Positions 6,668 to 8,747 of a stretch of DNA of 8,747 nucleotides are shown in pieces. Each line of letters opens with the position of its first letter. The stretch's first letter is position 1. The stretch is from Fidelibacterota bacterium (lineage in GTDB: Bacteria; Fidelibacterota; Marinisomatia; Marinisomatales; TCS55), in contig PASZ01000031.1 in assembly GCA_002712245.1 (NCBI GenBank), positions 1 to 8,747 on the forward strand, given 5' to 3'. Under the pieces are notes generated by a model. That model was not told the origin of the DNA, searched no databases, and saw only the letters and a list, made by a program, of their open reading frames with translations. The position numbers and the translations under genes were made by a program.

Positions 6668-7732
6668 TTATTTACTAATAAAACCATCTATCTTGGTGTT
6701 TAATTTATCAATTTTCTTATCTATTTGATGAATAGAATTATTAAAATCATCAGTATCATCTTCAATTAGAATTGAAGTTAATGTAGCAGTGAATACTCCA
6801 ATCAATACCATTCCAGAAAGAACAATAATTGCAGTTAAAATTTTTCCACCTATAGTGTTAGGATTGTAAATATCAGCAAATCCGCCGGTTACTAAAGTTG
6901 AAAAGCTCCACCAAATACTATCTGTTGTATTTGACCCTGTATTTTCAAAAAAAGAAAAAATTACTGCTCCAGCTATCATTAAAATTAAAGAATAGATAAA
7001 AGACTTCTTCATTAATTTTACATTAACTACTTCTGATAGCTGATCCATACCTCTCCAAAAAAAAGAAATTATTCTTAGAAGCCTTAATAACCGTGTCAAT
7101 CTTGCTAATCGCATCAATCTTGCTAATCTAAGAAATCTACCAGCTCTAACTATATTCATAGTTGGTGGCAATGGAATTGATGTTATAAAATCAATAAAAT
7201 GTTTTTTCCAATACCATTTTTTTGACTGAGCAAGGTTAAGCTCAAAAAAGAAATTTACTAAAAAGAAGATACAGCAGATAGTATCAATAATAAAAAAATA
7301 TAATATAGCTTTAGAAGGTAATCCTGGTGTCATAAACTGATAAAGCATCAATAAAAGAACACCAATTATCAATACAAAAATAAATGACTCTTTTATATTA
7401 TATTTTTTCTCACCTCCTATTAATGAAATCTGCGATTCCCTTAAAAATTGTTTTTGATAACCTGCCCACAATTTAGCAGAATGGTCATCAACTTCATTAA
7501 AATCTCTTTTTAATTTTTTTGTTTTTTCTTTTAATTGTAAAATTCGATTCCAATCATTATTATTTACACAAATAGATATTTCATCATTTATTTTATCTAT
7601 TTTATATAATATTTTTTCTTGAATAGCTAATTCATTATTATACATTTCTTTTATAGAATTGCTTGATAAAGAATTAATATTTATACTATTAATACTTTTT
7701 ATAGTTTTGTTGAATTTGCTTCTAATCTTCAT
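6668..7732 (-). CDS. Six-segment voltage-gated-type cation channel with atypical pore motif
   Basis: With the start chosen here (ATG 7730-7732) the protein has 354 residues. A cytoplasmic, Asn/Lys/Glu-rich, probably coiled-coil N-terminus spans about 1-105. Membrane segments follow: S1 about 115-134, S2 about 142-164, S3 about 178-190, S4 196-220, S5 about 244-263, a pore helix and filter at about 271-290, and S6 about 297-323. A short acidic then heptad-like tail (IHQIDKKIDKLNTKIDGFI) could tetramerise. S4 has nine arginines every third residue (R196 to R220). The pore reads T282-G-G-F-A-D287 where potassium channels have TVGYGD, so potassium selectivity is not assured. No RCK/TrkA or cyclic-nucleotide domain is attached. 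The frame stays open to an ATG at 7786, but that ATG is in the tRNA anticodon loop and the added 18 residues are translated tRNA. The real start is 12 bp past the tRNA, without Shine-Dalgarno. Confidence 0.88.
   Translation of the reverse strand: MKIRSKFNKTIKSINSININSLSSNSIKEMYNNELAIQEKILYKIDKINDEISICVNNNDWNRILQLKEKTKKLKRDFNEVDDHSAKLWAGYQKQFLRESQISLIGGEKKYNIKESFIFVLIIGVLLLMLYQFMTPGLPSKAILYFFIIDTICCIFFLVNFFFELNLAQSKKWYWKKHFIDFITSIPLPPTMNIVRAGRFLRLARLMRLARLTRLLRLLRIISFFWRGMDQLSEVVNVKLMKKSFIYSLILMIAGAVIFSFFENTGSNTTDSIWWSFSTLVTGGFADIYNPNTIGGKILTAIIVLSGMVLIGVFTATLTSILIEDDTDDFNNSIHQIDKKIDKLNTKIDGFISK
7096..7128 (-). repeat. 15-bp perfect direct repeat, 18-nt period, within the channel S4 coding region
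   Basis: The 15-base unit TCAATCTTGCTAATC (plus-strand reading) occurs at 7096-7110 and 7114-7128. Read in the gene, two adjacent 18-nt units match at 15 of 18 positions and encode RLARLM and RLARLT. This looks like a tandem six-residue duplication that added two arginine turns to the voltage-sensor helix. Confidence 0.75.
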
Positions 7733-7744
7733 TTGTATCAATAG

Positions 7745-7818
7745 TCGGAGCGACAGGATTTGAACCTGCGACCCCGTGCACCCCATGCACGTGCGCTACC
7801 GGGCTGCGCCACGCTCCG
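7745..7818 (-). tRNA. tRNA-Pro (anticodon GGG)
   Basis: A complete 74-nt cloverleaf on the minus strand. The acceptor stem is CGGAGCG (7812-7818) paired with CGCTCCG (7746-7752), with discriminator A at 7745. The D arm is GCGC-AGCCCGGTA-GCGC. The anticodon stem is CGTGC/GCACG around the loop ATGGGGT, giving anticodon GGG at 7782-7784, which reads CCC and CCU. The T arm is GCAGG-TTCAAAT-CCTGT, with a terminal G-U pair. CCA is not encoded. It sits 5 bp after the MerR stop codon and 12 bp before the channel start, inside what looks like a protein-coding transcription unit, so release would depend on RNase P and 3' processing of an mRNA. Confidence 0.97.
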
Positions 7819-7823
7819 ATTTA

Positions 7824-8189
7824 TCAGTTTTGAAGTTCATCAAGTATTGATTTAAGATCACGTTGAATCTTCATCAATGTTTTTTTATCCATACTTGATT
7901 TATTTGTATTATTATTTATTGGTTCTTTTTTTTCAGCTGATGGTTGAGATAAAACTTTACGAGCACCTTCAATTGTAAATTTTTCATCATATAATAAATT
8001 TTTTATCTCTAAGATAAGATCTATGTCTTTTTGACGATAGGTTCTATTTCCAGCTTTATTTTTATTAGGATTTAACTGTTTGAATTCAGTTTCCCAATAC
8101 CTTAACACATATTGTTTTAGCTCAGTTATTTTACTTACTTCACCAATTGAATAATAAAGCTTCTTTATAGAATTTGTTTTATTTTTCAT
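7824..8189 (-). CDS. MerR-family (MlrA-type) transcriptional regulator
   Basis: 121 residues. Residues 11-80 form a MerR winged helix-turn-helix: Y12-Y-S-I-G-E-V-S-K (first helix), V28-L-R-Y-W-E-T-E-F36 (recognition region and wing start), NPNKNKAGNRTYRQKDID (wing) and EIKNLLYDEKFTIEGARKVL (second helical pair). A polar linker (81-98) leads to a short C-terminal helix, KKTLMKIQRDLKSILDEL, suited to dimerisation. There is no cysteine in the protein, so it is not a classical metal sensor, and no ligand-binding domain. It is like the small MerR proteins that lie next to tRNA-Pro genes in several bacterial groups; their targets are unknown to me. A candidate promoter precedes it, and the tRNA follows after 5 bp. 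It might regulate its own operon, but no inverted-repeat operator was recognised. Confidence 0.9.
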   Translation of the reverse strand: MKNKTNSIKKLYYSIGEVSKITELKQYVLRYWETEFKQLNPNKNKAGNRTYRQKDIDLILEIKNLLYDEKFTIEGARKVLSQPSAEKKEPINNNTNKSSMDKKTLMKIQRDLKSILDELQN

Positions 8190-8215
8190 AATTTATAGTC
8201 TTCAACTAATACTTT

Positions 8216-8244
8216 ATATTAATCAACAAATACTCTATTATCAA
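8216..8244 (-). promoter_or_regulatory. Candidate sigma-70-type promoter for merR - tRNA-Pro - channel unit
   Basis: On the minus strand TTGATA (8239-8244; 5 of 6 to consensus) is 17 bp from TAATAT (8216-8221; 4 of 6). It lies in the 75-bp gap between the aminotransferase stop and the merR start, and would give a leader of about 20 bases. An alternative -10, TATAAA, lies a few bases further downstream. Weak evidence in AT-rich DNA, but position and spacing are right. Confidence 0.4.
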
Positions 8245-8264
8245 TTATTTTAGTAATTAATTGC

Positions 8265-8747
8265 TTAATTTATTGGTTGCTGTAAAAACTCATCAATTCG
8301 AGTTAAGGCGTTTGTAAGTATTTTTTCAGATGGTAAGAATACCATACGAAAATGCCCTTTACCATATTGAGCTGAGAAACCAGATCCGTGCACTAATAAA
8401 ACGTGTTTATCATTTAACAATCTCAAGACAAACTCTTTATCATTATCTTTCCAATATTCATGGGTAATTCTAACGAACATATAAAAAGCCCCTCGAGGAG
8501 GTTGCACAGAAATCCCATCAATCTTATTTATATGATTTAAACATAAATTATTATGTTTTTTAATCATATTTAAATAATCCTCCATCCAGCTACTATCTCC
8601 TTTTAAACCTGCTAAATATCCATATTGAGCAGGTGTAGAGGCGCACAGTCTAGATCGAAGCAATCTTTCCAATGCATCTCTAATTTCTATCAATTTTTCC
8701 GTAGGGTCATGTATGGCCATATATCCTATTCTCCAGCCAGGCGCGTA
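8265..8747 (-). CDS. AlaA-like class I/II aminotransferase (C-terminal part, gene runs off right edge)
   Basis: The last 160 residues of a PLP-dependent fold-type I aminotransferase are visible; the reading frame is open to the window edge, so the gene starts beyond it. The visible part opens with Y-A-P-G-W-R-I-G-Y, the segment just after the PLP-binding lysine, whose Arg contacts the PLP phosphate in this family; the lysine itself is just outside. It continues with RSRLCASTPAQYG, QPPRGAFYMFVRI, a VLLVHGSGF strand and HFRMVFLPS, whose Arg should bind the substrate alpha-carboxylate. The order and wording match E. coli AlaA (MRLCANVP, KPRGALYMFPKI, KVLLVQGTAF, HFRIVTLP), a glutamate-pyruvate transaminase making alanine. 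The substrate is therefore likely pyruvate/glutamate, though related enzymes use other amino acids. A 75-bp gap with a candidate promoter separates it from merR. Confidence 0.93.
   Translation of the reverse strand, partial: YAPGWRIGYMAIHDPTEKLIEIRDALERLLRSRLCASTPAQYGYLAGLKGDSSWMEDYLNMIKKHNNLCLNHINKIDGISVQPPRGAFYMFVRITHEYWKDNDKEFVLRLLNDKHVLLVHGSGFSAQYGKGHFRMVFLPSEKILTNALTRIDEFLQQPIN

Noticed and set aside
7784..7786. ATG at the anticodon loop as the channel start
   Set aside because: It lies inside the tRNA; a better start is available at 7730-7732 after the tRNA.
7745..7818. tRNA-Pro as a phage or island attachment site
   Set aside because: No second copy of the tRNA 3' end was seen in the window, and there is no integrase. 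The genes around it look co-oriented and native.
8241..8270. AT-only inverted repeat near the aminotransferase stop (CAATTA ... TAATTAATTG)
   Set aside because: Weak A-T stem without GC core; not a credible terminator.

Overview
The window is AT-rich, gene-dense bacterial DNA. Almost every gene lies on the minus strand; one gene (4426-5172) is on the plus strand. Lipoprotein signal peptides (4426-5172 and 5179-5544) and a twin-arginine signal (1-460) suggest a Gram-negative-type envelope. The low GC, the lipoprotein FKBP isomerase, the style of the MerR protein and the mixed use of Shine-Dalgarno sites would fit an AT-rich marine member of the Bacteroidota / Marinimicrobia (FCB) neighbourhood. 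That placement is an inference from protein style, not a measured result.

Left part (1-4325, all minus strand; transcription runs right to left). A two-gene membrane unit comes first: a DUF2914 protein with two N-terminal membrane segments (3585-4325), then a YqaA/DedA-type membrane protein (2962-3576) 8 bp downstream. Next come leuS (475-2895), complete and with all class I synthetase motifs, and 14 bp further a Tat-exported flavin amine-oxidase-like protein that runs off the left edge (1-460). leuS has a consensus-like promoter so close to its start codon that its mRNA may be leaderless or nearly so.

Centre. A roughly 100-bp divergent intergenic region (4326-4425) separates the DUF2914 gene from the plus-strand FKBP-type peptidyl-prolyl isomerase lipoprotein, which converges with a small lipoprotein gene only 6 bp away.

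Right part (5179-8747, all minus strand). Read in the direction of transcription: the C-terminal part of an AlaA-like aminotransferase; a candidate promoter; a MlrA-type MerR regulator; tRNA-Pro(GGG), 5 bp after the regulator; a six-segment voltage-gated-type cation channel starting 12 bp after the tRNA; a 54-residue zinc-ribbon protein; class I polyphosphate kinase 2 (ppk2); a possible 50-residue basic protein; and a 121-residue lipoprotein. Spacings from merR onward are 5, 12, 17, 13, 0 and -11 bp, so a single tRNA-containing transcript is plausible.

The most unusual object is the channel. Its S4 segment carries nine arginines at exact three-residue spacing, part of which is encoded by an 18-nt tandem duplication, and its pore has TGGFAD where potassium channels have TVGYGD. 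Two small genes (zinc ribbon and 50-residue protein) are easily missed because of their size. The channel and the small lipoprotein both probably start downstream of the longest open frame; in the channel's case the upstream ATG lies inside the tRNA anticodon loop. No mobile element, CRISPR array or integration scar was seen, and no stretch over 300 bases lacks a gene.
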